From: Streptomyces typhae
GTDB taxonomy: Bacteria; Actinomycetota; Actinomycetes; Streptomycetales; Streptomycetaceae
Direction of reading: 5' to 3'
Assembly (NCBI RefSeq): GCF_009755605.1
Contig: NZ_WPNZ01000025.1
Span: 92,263-156,262, forward strand
Length of the DNA: 64,000 nucleotides
Shown here piece after piece: positions 7,824 through 16,926 of this stretch. The first letter of the stretch is position 1. Each line of letters opens with the position of its first letter. The notes below the pieces were generated by a model. The model was not told where the DNA came from, did no database searches, and saw only the letters and a list, made by a program, of their open reading frames with translations. Both the position numbers and the translations under genes were made by a program.

Positions 7824-10800
7824 CTACGCCATCGTCAGGAACCGCTGGATCAGCGAGGCCAGGAACACCGCGAGCAGCGGCAGCGAGAACCAGAAGCTGC
7901 TCTGGAGCCAGCGCTGCTGCCCCACGCTGGGCGCCGCCGCCACCCGTACGACCTCCCGCACGGCGAGCAGCGCGATCAGCGCGAGCACGGCGAGGGCGCC
8001 CACCACCGACCACGCCGTCCACGTCACCTTCGGACCGGCCGGGCCCGGGTCGGCCTTCGCGACCGGGGCGTCGGGCCCCGAACGCAGCGCGTACAGCGTG
8101 GCGTCGCCGTTGCCGTACACCTTCTTCAGCTCCGAGCGCTTGTCGAGGTTCTCGGCGAGACGGGTGTCCCAGTTCTCCGGATAGCCGGTGTCCATCTGGA
8201 GATAGACGGTCTGGCTGCGGTTGATCATGAGGTACGAGTTCGGGCCCGCCTCCTTGAGGGCCTTCACCAGGCCGGACACCAGGACCGGGTCCGCGGGCGC
8301 GAGGGTGGGCACGTACTCGACCTTCTCGGCGTCCTGCTTGCCCCAGGGGATCGCGGGCGTGACGTTGTTGACGGTGTCGTTGCTCATCCACAGCAGCCGC
8401 ACCGTCGGGTCGTCGTGCGCGTACACGTACTCCATGGCGGCGACCTCGCCGGTCCTGACCCGCTCGAAGGGCTCGTTGCCCCAGCGCGCCACCAGGAAGC
8501 CGCCGACGAGGACAAGACCGGCGAGCAGCGCGGCCACCGGTGCGAGGCTCCTGCGGTCGCGGTCGCGCTCCTCCGCCGTGGCGCCCGTACGCGGGAACAG
8601 CGAGAGCCCGGCGAGCAGCGCCGCGCCCGGCAGCGCGAACATGAACACGCGCAGCGCCATCTCGCCGCCGTAGCTCTGCATGCCGAAGCCGAGGAACGGC
8701 ACGAAGGTGAGGACGACGAGCGACACCTCGCGGTACTTGTTCCTGCGCCGGCGCCACCAGCCCCAGCAGGCGAGGGCGAGGACCGAACCGGCGAGCGCCA
8801 CCCGGACGTACAGGACCATCTTGTGCGTCTCGCTGCCGCCCTCGATACGGCCGGACACCGACGACGACACATTGCCGCCCACGCCGCCGACACCGCCGAA
8901 CAGCTCGCCGAAGTGCCCCGACCAGTACGGCTCCGCGAAGAAACCGAGCCACACGGCGACCATGACGCCGCACAGCAGCGGCAGGCCCCGCAGTTCGCTG
9001 CGGCGCACCAGGACCAGGACCGTGAGGACGCCCAGCATCACGAACGGCGTGAGCTGGTGCGCGGGCACCGTGCCCGCGAACAGGCCCATCAGGACGAGCA
9101 GGAGCACCGCCTGCTGGCGGCGGTTCGCGGGCTCCACCTCGGCCTCGCCGGGCCGCCGTTTCGTCCAGACCACGCGCGGCGCGCGGAACCACACGAGCAG
9201 GATGGCCACGAAGGCGATGTACAGCAGATAGGTGAAGCCCTGCGGCGAGAAGTAGTCCTGGCCGACCCAGCCGCTCAGGACGAAGATCCACAGGCCCGCC
9301 CACTTGGCGCGCCAGCTCGCCCGCAGGGAGCGGGTGAGCAGGAACATCGGCACCAGGTACAGCAGTTGGATCGCCGTCGGCCACCAGCGGACGACCTCCG
9401 TCATGTCCGAGACGCCGCACGCCTTCGCGAAGAACGTGGCGGCGGCGAAGAAGCCGGGCCAGCTCCAGCGCGCGTCCAGGTCGGGCACCGCCGTGCCGGT
9501 CCTGTCGATGTACTCCATGAAGCCCAGGTGCTGCCAGGCCGTCGCGAACCGCGGCTCCGTCTCGATGACGGCCGGCAGCGCGTGCAGGGACACGACGGTC
9601 GCGACCAGGGTCAGCAGCAGCAGCCCCCGGTGCGGGCGCTCCTGCCGCAGCAGCGCGGCGAACACGCCCACGAGGAGCACGGCCCCGAGGAGCGTGGGCA
9701 GCGGAAGGACGGAGACGAGCCCGAGCCCGCCCATGCGGTCGAGGTCCCGCTCGCCGAGCCCGGCCACCGGAAACCAGTACAGGCCGAGGGCCGCGACGAG
9801 GAGCGCGCCGAGGACGAGCGGGAGCCGCCGCGCCGCCCGGCCCGCTCCCGGACGTGGCGCGGCACCCGTGCGGGGCGGGGACGCGGTGTCCGGGGCGGCA
9901 GGTGCGGCTGGGGCTGCCGGTGCCACTGACGCAGCCGGGGCGGGCGATGCGCCCGGGGTCGGTGTGGGCGGGGTCCCGGCACGGGGGGTGAGCGCCTGCG
10001 GAGGCACGGCGACCGGGGGAGCCATCGGGTTCACCACGGTCGGCCAGGGCTCCTTCGCGGGCTCCTTCGCCGTGTCCGGCCCGTTCAGATCGCCCAGGCC
10101 GTCCACGTCGCCCAGGCCGTCGAGGGCGTCCAGCGTGTTCGGTCCTTCAGCCACTGCTCCGTCTGCTCCGTCTGTTCCGTGCGTTCCGTGCGTTCCGTGT
10201 GTTTCGTCTGTTCCGTGTGCCGTCCCGGCTGCCCCGCCCGTCTTGCTGAGCACCACCCCGCGCTTGCCGGGCGGGGCCGCGGGCGGGGCCGCGGACGGCG
10301 CCTCCTCGGCCGCCCACGTGGGCCGGTGACCTGTCATCGCGCTGTCCCCCTCGCCCGCCCCCGCGGGCCCCCGATCCGTCAGGCCCGGACGTACGTCCGG
10401 GCGCCGCTCCTGGTGGTCCAGGTCGATCTGGACCGCCAGTTGCAGTGTGTCGGAGTCGAGGGACTCGCGCAGCGCCCACGCGGGACCGTGCCGCCGCCGC
10501 TCCGCGGACCGCTGGGGCCCCTGCCCGGCCGCGTCGGGCCGGGCGTGCGCGGGGGAGTCGGGGGTGCCCAGGTCCGCCAGGTCGCCGTCCGGGGCCGCGC
10601 GCTCACCCGGAGCCGAACGCGTGATCGCGTACAGCTTGGGCGCCGCGATCGCCACGATCAGCGCCAGGCTGGAGATCTCCGCGACGCCCGCGCCGGTCAG
10701 CCCCATCCGCGGCAGCAGCAGCAGCGTCAGGCCGAGCACCATGACGCACAGCAGGCCCTGCAACCACGCGAGGCCCGAGGTCCGGCTCTGGGCGCGCAGG

Positions 10801-11966
10801 ACGGCGAAGTACGTCTCCATGACGACCCGCAGCGCCGCGCCCACCGCGAACCAGCGCAGCAGCGGAGTCGCCGCCTCCGAGTAGCCGGAGCCGAAGACGT
10901 GCAGGATGTACGGCGCGCCGACGAAGAGGATGCCGCACACCGGAAGCATGATCCGGGCCATCCGGCGCAGCGCGGCCCGGGTGTTGGCGGCGAGCCGGGC
11001 CGGGTCGTGGGCGCCCTCCACGGTCAGCGACGCGCCCATGTTGATGGCGAGCAGGTTCGTCGTGCCGCCGATGGTCGTCGCGATGTAGAAGTACGCGTTG
11101 TCCTCGGAACTCACCTGCGCGGCCACGATCACCGGCACGAGGTAGACCACGGCGAGGGAGCACAGCGAACCGGTGTAGTCACCCGCGAGGAAGCGCCCCA
11201 TCTCGCGCAGCGAAGGCGGCCTCGTCCGGCCCGCGGTGGCCTCGACGTGGCGCGGCACGAGCCGCCGGAACACCAGCCAGCCGAGCGGCACCACCGAGAA
11301 GGCGATCGCGGCCACCCACGACACGAAGACCCCGGCCGTGGGGACGGCCGCGGCGAAGGCGATCAGGAGCCCCAGCTTCACCACCGAGAACACGGTGTTG
11401 CCCACCGGCACCCACAGCGCGTTGCGCAGTCCGGTGAGCACGCCGTCCTGGAGCGTCAGGAGCGACCACGCGATCACCGCGGCGACGAAGCCGATCCCGG
11501 CCAGCGGGCCGTGCAGGAAGCGGTAGGACGGGCCCCACAGGTCCAGGGTGAACAGGAACACGAGGGCCGCGAGGCCGACGACCACGGAACTTCCCGCGTA
11601 CGTGCGGAAGATGAGCCTCCCGGTGGCGCGGCCCGCCACCGGGATGAAGCGGGCGAGCGCACCCATGAGGGTGACGGCGGTGATGCCCGCGAGGAGCTTC
11701 ATCGCCGCGATGGCCGCCGACCCCTGACCGACCGCCGACTCCGAGTAGTACCGGGCGGCGGCCAGCCAGAAGCCGAGGCCGAGCAGGCCGGAGATGCCGG
11801 TGTTGAGCATGAGCGCGTAGGCGTTGCGGAACAGCGGGGTGCTGTTCCCGCCCTTCCGTGCTCCGGGCAGCCGCATGCGGCGCTGCCTGCCGGACGGCGG
11901 TGCCCCGCCGTCCGGCGCGTCGGTTCCGGTGACCTCTGCCGCTGCGGTGGTCTTCGTGTCAGACAC
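7824..11966 (-). CDS. Giant membrane protein: MOP-type flippase fused to GT-C-like glycosyltransferase
   Basis: 1380 residues. Residues 35-450 form a polysaccharide flippase of the Wzx/MurJ-like MOP superfamily (F-R-N-A-Y-A-L-M-L-N-T-G start, about 12 membrane helices). Residues 450-700 are low complexity, rich in Pro, Ala, Asp and HGT repeats. Residues 700-1380 hold another 12 or so helices with large extracytoplasmic loops, resembling a GT-C transferase or polymerase. An internal ATG at 10337 has its own strong ribosome site (GAGGGGGA), so an 837-residue C-terminal protein could also be made. It overlaps the deacetylase gene by 8 bases. Likely exports and extends a lipid-linked glycan. Confidence 0.78.
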   Translation of the reverse strand: MSDTKTTAAAEVTGTDAPDGGAPPSGRQRRMRLPGARKGGNSTPLFRNAYALMLNTGISGLLGLGFWLAAARYYSESAVGQGSAAIAAMKLLAGITAVTLMGALARFIPVAGRATGRLIFRTYAGSSVVVGLAALVFLFTLDLWGPSYRFLHGPLAGIGFVAAVIAWSLLTLQDGVLTGLRNALWVPVGNTVFSVVKLGLLIAFAAAVPTAGVFVSWVAAIAFSVVPLGWLVFRRLVPRHVEATAGRTRPPSLREMGRFLAGDYTGSLCSLAVVYLVPVIVAAQVSSEDNAYFYIATTIGGTTNLLAINMGASLTVEGAHDPARLAANTRAALRRMARIMLPVCGILFVGAPYILHVFGSGYSEAATPLLRWFAVGAALRVVMETYFAVLRAQSRTSGLAWLQGLLCVMVLGLTLLLLPRMGLTGAGVAEISSLALIVAIAAPKLYAITRSAPGERAAPDGDLADLGTPDSPAHARPDAAGQGPQRSAERRRHGPAWALRESLDSDTLQLAVQIDLDHQERRPDVRPGLTDRGPAGAGEGDSAMTGHRPTWAAEEAPSAAPPAAPPGKRGVVLSKTGGAAGTAHGTDETHGTHGTHGTDGADGAVAEGPNTLDALDGLGDVDGLGDLNGPDTAKEPAKEPWPTVVNPMAPPVAVPPQALTPRAGTPPTPTPGASPAPAASVAPAAPAAPAAPDTASPPRTGAAPRPGAGRAARRLPLVLGALLVAALGLYWFPVAGLGERDLDRMGGLGLVSVLPLPTLLGAVLLVGVFAALLRQERPHRGLLLLTLVATVVSLHALPAVIETEPRFATAWQHLGFMEYIDRTGTAVPDLDARWSWPGFFAAATFFAKACGVSDMTEVVRWWPTAIQLLYLVPMFLLTRSLRASWRAKWAGLWIFVLSGWVGQDYFSPQGFTYLLYIAFVAILLVWFRAPRVVWTKRRPGEAEVEPANRRQQAVLLLVLMGLFAGTVPAHQLTPFVMLGVLTVLVLVRRSELRGLPLLCGVMVAVWLGFFAEPYWSGHFGELFGGVGGVGGNVSSSVSGRIEGGSETHKMVLYVRVALAGSVLALACWGWWRRRRNKYREVSLVVLTFVPFLGFGMQSYGGEMALRVFMFALPGAALLAGLSLFPRTGATAEERDRDRRSLAPVAALLAGLVLVGGFLVARWGNEPFERVRTGEVAAMEYVYAHDDPTVRLLWMSNDTVNNVTPAIPWGKQDAEKVEYVPTLAPADPVLVSGLVKALKEAGPNSYLMINRSQTVYLQMDTGYPENWDTRLAENLDKRSELKKVYGNGDATLYALRSGPDAPVAKADPGPAGPKVTWTAWSVVGALAVLALIALLAVREVVRVAAAPSVGQQRWLQSSFWFSLPLLAVFLASLIQRFLTMA

Positions 11967-12762
11967 GGGCGCGAGCTGCCTTCCGGCGGGCTTGTCGGGC
12001 TCTGCGGACGATGGCGTATCCCTTGCTGAGCATCCGGTCCCTGGCGAAGCACCGGGTGATCGAGCGGCCGAGCAGGAGACACTCGAACTCGTCGACGCCC
12101 GTGCTGCGCCGCACCGTCACCCGGCGCAGCGCGTACGGGCCCTGACGGCGCCGGGCCAGGCTGTTGCCCACGGCGAGCGACTGCCCGAACCCGGCACCCC
12201 GCACGGCACTCCGCACCCGGCGGCACGAGTAGCCGTAGGGATAGGCGAACGACACGGGCGGTGTGCCCAGCTCGTCGGCGAGGATCTCACGACAGCGCAC
12301 CAGCTCGAACCAGAGCGCGTCGTCGCTGAGTTGGTCGAGCTGCGGATGGGTGTGGCTGTGTCCGCCGATCTCCGCGCCCGCCGCCGCCAGATCGCGCACC
12401 TGGTCCCAGTCGAGCATGGTGTCGAGGCCGCCCCCGGTGTCGTACTTCCCGCGCAGCCAGCCCGTCGCGACGAACAGCGTCGAGGCGTAGCCGTGCCGGG
12501 CCAGGGACGGGAGCGCGTGCCGGTGCACGCCCTCGTACCCGTCGTCGAAGGTGATCAGGACGGGCCGGGTGGGCAGCGGGCGGCCGGGGTGGCGCCAGTG
12601 CCAGGCCAGCTGGGCGGTGGTGAGCGGGGTGCAGCCGAGCGCGCGGACGACCTCCATCTGCTCGGCGAACGCCTCGGGTGCCACGGACAGGTCGTGCGTG
12701 GCCTCGTTCGGCTCCCGCGCGACCGAGTGGTACATCAGGATCGGTATGCCCGAGGTGCTCAT
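11959..12762 (-). CDS. Polysaccharide deacetylase (NodB/CE4 family)
   Basis: 267 residues. CE4 motifs are visible: motif 1 L-I-T-F-D-D-G-Y near residue 75 (catalytic base Asp and metal Asp), motif 2 H-S-H-T-H near residue 136 (metal histidines), motif 3 F-A-Y-P-Y-G-Y near 170. It begins ILMYHSV like short cytoplasmic or surface deacetylases and has no clear signal peptide. It removes N-acetyl groups from sugar polymers, probably tailoring the product of this operon. ATG at 12762 overlaps the upstream GT2 stop by four bases (ATGA). Confidence 0.9.
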   Translation of the reverse strand: MSTSGIPILMYHSVAREPNEATHDLSVAPEAFAEQMEVVRALGCTPLTTAQLAWHWRHPGRPLPTRPVLITFDDGYEGVHRHALPSLARHGYASTLFVATGWLRGKYDTGGGLDTMLDWDQVRDLAAAGAEIGGHSHTHPQLDQLSDDALWFELVRCREILADELGTPPVSFAYPYGYSCRRVRSAVRGAGFGQSLAVGNSLARRRQGPYALRRVTVRRSTGVDEFECLLLGRSITRCFARDRMLSKGYAIVRRARQARRKAARARV

Positions 12763-13802
12763 GCGGCGGCCTCCCCGCCCCCCGGGCCCTTCGCGCCCCG
12801 TCCGGCCCCGGGGTCCGTGGGACCCGACGCCGCACCGGGCACGTCCACGATCGAGAACGTCGCGCCGGAGCGGCGCGCGCGGGCGCTCCCGACGAGGTAC
12901 CCGCCCGCGGCGGCGGCCACGCCCGCCACGATGGCGCCCGCGCGCCCGGCGCCGCCGGGACGGGCCAGGAGCGCGTCCCTGAGGCCCCGGCCGACACCGG
13001 CGGGCAGCACCCGGGTGGTGTAGCGCCGCTCCGACTCCAGGCCCTTGTCCGCGCCCACGCTGCGCGCCACCAGGGCCTTGGAGAGGCCCTCGGCGTACGC
13101 CCGGGTGCGGAAGTAGGCGAAGCGTTCCCGCGCCGCCGGCACCCGGTGGTGGATGATCGCGCGGTCGTCGATGAGCAGGACCGCGTCGGGCCGCGCGCGG
13201 GTGAGCCGGATGCACAGCTCCGTCTCCTCGCAGCCGAGCGGCAGCTTGTCGCCGTCGCGGCCGATGCCGTTGGCGAAGCCGCCCGCGACGTCGAAGGCGG
13301 TGCGCCGGAAGGAGGCGTTGCCGCCGAGGACGTTGCGCACCCGGACCCGGCCCGTGGGATGGCCGCGGTACATGCAGCCGACGACCCAGTCGAACTCCTC
13401 GGGGAACCAGACGGGTCTGCGCCCGGAGGCCCAGGCGGGCAGGGTGCGCCCGCCGACCGCGAACACCTTCGGGTCGGTGTACCCCTCGGCGAAGCGGAGC
13501 AGCCAGTCCCGCTCGGCGACGGCGTCGTCGTCCAGGAAGGCGACGATCTCCCCGGAGGACTCCGCGATGCCGGTGTTGCGGCCCGCGGACAGGCCGCGGG
13601 GGCCCGCGTTGGCGAGCACCCGCACCTCTCCCGTCTCCTTGTACTCCCTGGTCAGGCGGTCGAGCAGTGGAGTGTTGTGGTCCACCACGAGCAGGGTCTC
13701 GTGGGCCTTGTGGGACTGCGCGCGCACCGAGGAGACCGCTGCGAGGATGTCCTCCCAGCGGTCCTCGGTGTACACGCAGACGACCACCGAGATGGAGGTC
13801 AA
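12759..13802 (-). CDS. GT2 family glycosyltransferase
   Basis: 347 residues from TTG at 13802, chosen because it overlaps the upstream stop (TTGA), has GGGGAG about ten bases upstream and gives the canonical S-I-S-V-V-V-C-V-Y-T-E-D start. GT-A features: nucleotide-binding N-terminus, D-x-D motif F-L-D-D-D-A near residue 92, acceptor motif G-C-E-E-T-E-L near 185. A small hydrophobic stretch (about 290-310) lies in a Gly/Ala-rich C-terminus, so membrane association is possible. Adds a sugar from an activated donor; which sugar is unknown. Confidence 0.87.
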   Translation of the reverse strand: MTSISVVVCVYTEDRWEDILAAVSSVRAQSHKAHETLLVVDHNTPLLDRLTREYKETGEVRVLANAGPRGLSAGRNTGIAESSGEIVAFLDDDAVAERDWLLRFAEGYTDPKVFAVGGRTLPAWASGRRPVWFPEEFDWVVGCMYRGHPTGRVRVRNVLGGNASFRRTAFDVAGGFANGIGRDGDKLPLGCEETELCIRLTRARPDAVLLIDDRAIIHHRVPAARERFAYFRTRAYAEGLSKALVARSVGADKGLESERRYTTRVLPAGVGRGLRDALLARPGGAGRAGAIVAGVAAAAGGYLVGSARARRSGATFSIVDVPGAASGPTDPGAGRGAKGPGGGEAAA

Positions 13803-14710
13803 GAAGCTTCTCCCCGGTGTGGCAGGCCCGCGGTGCGCGCACCCTGTCGCTGCGTACGCCTGCTGTGCCTGTTGGAGCGTTCGGTGAGGATCACCTTGAG
13901 CACCCGCAGGCCGTCGCGGACGGCACTGAGGTTGCTGACACCGTGGATGCGCAGGTACTCGTGGCTCGGGATCTCCTGCACCTTGAGTCCGGCCTTGACG
14001 ACGCGGATGTTCATCAGCGTCTCGACCTCGAAGCCGGTGCAGTCGAGTTCGATCTTGTCCAGGCAGTGCCGCCAGAAGGCGTTGTAGCCGTAGCACAGGT
14101 CCGTGTAGCGGGCGCCGAACTTGGCGTTGACCACGGAGCACAGGACGTGGTTGCCGAGCTTGCGGATGAAGGTCATGTCGTCGGTGCCGCCGCCGTTGGC
14201 GAAACGGGAGCCCTTGGCGAAGTCGGCGCCGGAGACCAGCGCGGAGACGTAGCTGACTATCTCGTGGCCGTCGGCGGAGCCGTCCGCGTCGACCATCACG
14301 ATGATGTCGCCGGTGCAGGCCTCGAAGCCCGTGATGAGCGCGTCGCCCTTGCCCTTGCCGAGCTGGCGCACCACCTTCACGTCCGGCCACAGCTCGCGGG
14401 CCACGGCGACCGTGTCGTCGGTGGAATTGCCGTCCACCAGGACGACTTCATGAACCCACTCGGGCAGGGTCTTGAACACGTAAGGAAGATTCTCCGCCTC
14501 GTTCATGGCGGGAATGACCACGCTCACCGGTGGCGCAATGGCCAGATGTGAGGAGACCGGCCGGTATTCGTGCTGACTTGGAATGGCGGGCAATCCGACA
14601 ATGGCCGATTCTTCGGGCTGTACGGCCTTTTCGGGGCCCGCCGCCGTGTCGGCGGCCGCCTCGATCAAAGGATCTTGTCCCGGGCCGGCCGGGCGCACAG
14701 CAGAACTCAT
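13799..14710 (-). CDS. GT2 glycosyltransferase, polyprenyl-phosphate sugar synthase-like
   Basis: 303 residues. A 58-residue variable N-terminus precedes a GT-A fold: S-V-V-I-P-A-M-N-E-A-E-N-L near 63-75, then V-D-G-N-S-T-D-D-T, and D-x-D motif M-V-D-A-D-G-S near 140. The length and G-K-G-D-A-L segment resemble dolichol-phosphate mannosyltransferase-type enzymes that load a sugar onto a lipid carrier, but there is no C-terminal membrane domain. It is first of the four tightly overlapping genes ending at 7824, and its leader carries a 10-bp hairpin. Confidence 0.88.
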   Translation of the reverse strand: MSSAVRPAGPGQDPLIEAAADTAAGPEKAVQPEESAIVGLPAIPSQHEYRPVSSHLAIAPPVSVVIPAMNEAENLPYVFKTLPEWVHEVVLVDGNSTDDTVAVARELWPDVKVVRQLGKGKGDALITGFEACTGDIIVMVDADGSADGHEIVSYVSALVSGADFAKGSRFANGGGTDDMTFIRKLGNHVLCSVVNAKFGARYTDLCYGYNAFWRHCLDKIELDCTGFEVETLMNIRVVKAGLKVQEIPSHEYLRIHGVSNLSAVRDGLRVLKVILTERSNRHSRRTQRQGARTAGLPHRGEAS

Positions 14711-14733
14711 GAGTCTGATCCCTCTCGTCCGGT

Positions 14734-14757
14734 GGACCGCCCGCCCCCGGGCGGTCC
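14734..14757 (-). promoter_or_regulatory. Perfect 10-bp hairpin in the leader of the glycosyltransferase operon
   Basis: GGACCGCCCG (14734-14743) and its exact complement (14748-14757) are separated by four C residues on the plus strand. The element lies 24 bases upstream of the ATG at 14710, just ahead of the ribosome site GAGGGAT. It could be a transcription attenuator, a translation-affecting stem or a protein operator; the sequence alone does not decide. Confidence 0.55.
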
Positions 14758-15121
14758 GGTTGTGGATCCGGTTCGAAAGGGGGGATTCTCACTGCGGACA
14801 TGCTGGAATGGATCTTCGGGCATGCCGAGTGAGCTGGCATAACTGCGCGGCACGTGTTCCGGCAGAAATTCGATCACCGGGCACGGGCACCCCCCTACCG
14901 CGCCCCGCACCGGAACCCATCGCGGTCTTGAGCCCTCCCCTAGACCGACAGCCGATGAATCGATGCGGGTGGATGTACGACGGTATTGATGCTTGCGACC
15001 GTATGGCAAGACCTGGAACGGGGTCTCACGTTTTCGGATATTTGACCGCTGCTTCGGACACCGGGCAGGTGTCCGGAACCCCATTTTTCAGTGCCGTTCC
15101 GTGGCGCTTCCTGTGCGATTC
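14758..15121. other. Long non-coding gap inside the polysaccharide locus
   Basis: About 360 bases, visibly less GC-rich than the flanking genes and with no supported reading frame. It probably holds the promoter of the glycosyltransferase operon and the end of the acyltransferase transcript. A 7-bp inverted repeat (CGGACAC at 15055-15061, GTGTCCG at 15069-15075) followed on the plus strand by CCCCATTTTT lies 47 bases past the acyltransferase stop and may be a weak terminator or an operator. Confidence 0.4.
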
Positions 15122-16225
15122 CTACTCTTTCCGGTGCCCGGAACGGATCTTCCCCAGGCGCTTGAGCAGGTGGTCTGCCGGTCGGAACAATGCCGGTCGC
15201 CCGACGACGGTGTTGCGCAACGCGCGGACCGGCGCGCGGTGCACACGATGGCCGAGAGCCATGGGGTGGCGCAACGCCACCCATCCCTCGGACACGACAA
15301 GTTCACGTGTCTTCAACGAATCTTTGTACTGTTTCTGGCCCCGGCCCAGATCGAGATGCGCGATGCCGTCGGCGGCGGCCGCCTCGGCCATGCGCAGATG
15401 CAGCAGCAGCCCCGGTGAGTACCGCGCGAAGTCCGGGTCGTACGCGGGGAACCAGCTCACCAGCACCCGCTCGCTGCGCAGCCCGAAGTGCCCTGCGACC
15501 GGGGCGTCCCCGGCGTAGAGGATGGACAGCGTGCCGGCGAAGGTCTCGCGGCGGGTGTGGAAGAGCTGGTGCACGAGCCCGGTGATCCAGTCGTGCGCGA
15601 AGCGGTCGCTGCGGCCCGTCCTGCGGTACTGCGCGGACTTCCAGCCGAGCAGCGTGCGCAGCACCCCGGGGTCGCGCTCGTCGTGCACGTAGCGGAGTTC
15701 GCCGTGGTCGCGGCTGAGCCTGCGGCCCTTGGCGAGGGTGGAGCGCAGGAACTTCGGCGAGCGGGCGCGCAGCCGGCCGAGGTAGGCCTCGTAGCCCTGG
15801 TCGAGATCCATGACCGGGGACGGGAAGACGCCGGTCGTGCCGGTCTCGAAGGCGGTCTGACCGGCCGCGAGGTGGTCGAACTCCCACAGCACCAGATCGC
15901 AGCCCCGCAGGAGTTGGCGCGCGTCCCAGGTGTAGCCGGGGCGGTGCATCACGCCCTGGCAGTCGGAGACGCCGAGGCCGACGGCCCGGCCCACGCCGGT
16001 TCTGGATCTCTGGAAGGGGAGGTACGCGGCCGGCTCGCCGTCCTCCGTGACGACGGCGACGCGCACGTTCTTGCGGACGCGCCCCATGGCGAGCGTGAAC
16101 TCCGGTGACAGGAAAGGATTCGAGAGGCCGGGTGCGCCGTTCAGATGGGCCTTGGACTGCATCCCGGTCCACGCCACCCGGTCGGCGGCGCTGAGCTCGC
16201 CGGGGCGGTGCACGGTGATGTCCAC
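15122..16225 (-). CDS. CelD/BcsL-type GNAT acyltransferase
   Basis: 367 residues from GTG at 16225, preceded by GGAGGG and overlapping nothing; the upstream gene ends one base earlier. The fold is the double-GNAT of the CelD/BcsL group: central K-G-R-R-L-S-R segment, then F-A-G-T-L-S-I-L-Y-A-G-D-A-P-V-A-G-H-F-G and H-L-D-L-G-R-G-Q-K-Q-Y-K-D-S near residue 315. Members modify polysaccharides or lipid-linked sugars in exopolysaccharide clusters. Cytoplasmic. Its place beside two glycosyltransferases and a deacetylase supports a tailoring role. Confidence 0.82.
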   Translation of the reverse strand: MDITVHRPGELSAADRVAWTGMQSKAHLNGAPGLSNPFLSPEFTLAMGRVRKNVRVAVVTEDGEPAAYLPFQRSRTGVGRAVGLGVSDCQGVMHRPGYTWDARQLLRGCDLVLWEFDHLAAGQTAFETGTTGVFPSPVMDLDQGYEAYLGRLRARSPKFLRSTLAKGRRLSRDHGELRYVHDERDPGVLRTLLGWKSAQYRRTGRSDRFAHDWITGLVHQLFHTRRETFAGTLSILYAGDAPVAGHFGLRSERVLVSWFPAYDPDFARYSPGLLLHLRMAEAAAADGIAHLDLGRGQKQYKDSLKTRELVVSEGWVALRHPMALGHRVHRAPVRALRNTVVGRPALFRPADHLLKRLGKIRSGHRKE

Positions 16226-16226
16226 G

Positions 16227-16691
16227 TCATGGGGTCCCTCCACTCGGGGTGCGGTGACGCCGTCGCCGCGCCAGTGCCGACAGGAAGACGAGCGCGCCGA
16301 CCCCGCCGACCGCCGCGACACCGCCGCGGACCGACCACACATGAAGGGCCAGCATGGCCTGGGCGACGAACAGGTTGACCACCACCGCCCCGGAGGCACA
16401 GGCCACGGCGCGGCCCCGGACGTCGAGCCCGCGCAACCAGGGCGCCAGGGCGAACCCCGGCGCCGCGAGGAGGAAGAAGAGCACGAGCGGGCCGCGCAGC
16501 GGCGAGGAGAGGTCGAGCAGGGCGAGGAGCGCCCCCGCGCAGCCGGCGGTCGCGCCCACTCCCGCGAGGAGGGGTGCGTAGTCCGCGTATCGCGCGTACT
16601 TCGACGGCTCCGCGGTGCGCGAGCCCTGGTCGGGGTCCTCTTCCGGCGGTACCCGTCCGGATGACGCCGACTTGATTCCTATGGACTGCAT
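16227..16691 (-). CDS. Small integral membrane protein of the polysaccharide locus
   Basis: 154 residues from ATG at 16691; a TTG at 16733 would add 14 residues. A polar N-terminus of about 40 residues is followed by four hydrophobic segments (about 42-62, 68-88, 100-122, 125-142) and an Arg-rich tail. No enzyme motif and no family I recognise. It heads the transcription unit running toward the acyltransferase, and its stop lies next to the GTG of that gene, so coupled translation is likely. A scaffold or accessory role in glycan assembly is only a guess. Confidence 0.7.
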   Translation of the reverse strand: MQSIGIKSASSGRVPPEEDPDQGSRTAEPSKYARYADYAPLLAGVGATAGCAGALLALLDLSSPLRGPLVLFFLLAAPGFALAPWLRGLDVRGRAVACASGAVVVNLFVAQAMLALHVWSVRGGVAAVGGVGALVFLSALARRRRHRTPSGGTP

Positions 16692-16926
16692 GGGCGAATT
16701 TGCCCCCCAAAGACGCCGGATGCCGGGCTTCAATGTGGCCCAGTCTCAGGCGGCCCGTCAAGATGCGGAGGGTGTGTGCAGATGTTCGTTGTCGGACTGT
16801 GGTCCGATCAATGAACTCCTCTGGTGGGCAAGGGAATTACTGAAGAATTAATTGACATGGACACCGCCCGTGGGCTCGGGTGCGTGCTACCACTGTCGAG
16901 GCAGAAATCCTGCTAAGGGAGGTTTC
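16692..16926. promoter_or_regulatory. Divergent promoter region between polysaccharide locus and SGNH lipase
   Basis: A 235-base AT-richer spacer. It contains an inverted repeat TCGGAC-TGTG-GTCCGA at 16792-16807 and an exact TTGACA at 16852-16857, but no -10 hexamer at proper spacing from the latter, so no promoter is claimed. The lipase ribosome site AAGGGAGG ends five bases before its ATG. Confidence 0.4.

Noticed and set aside
16852..16857. TTGACA as -35 box of the lipase gene
   Set aside because: No acceptable -10 hexamer at 16-19 bases; a weak TACCAC is about 30 bases away.
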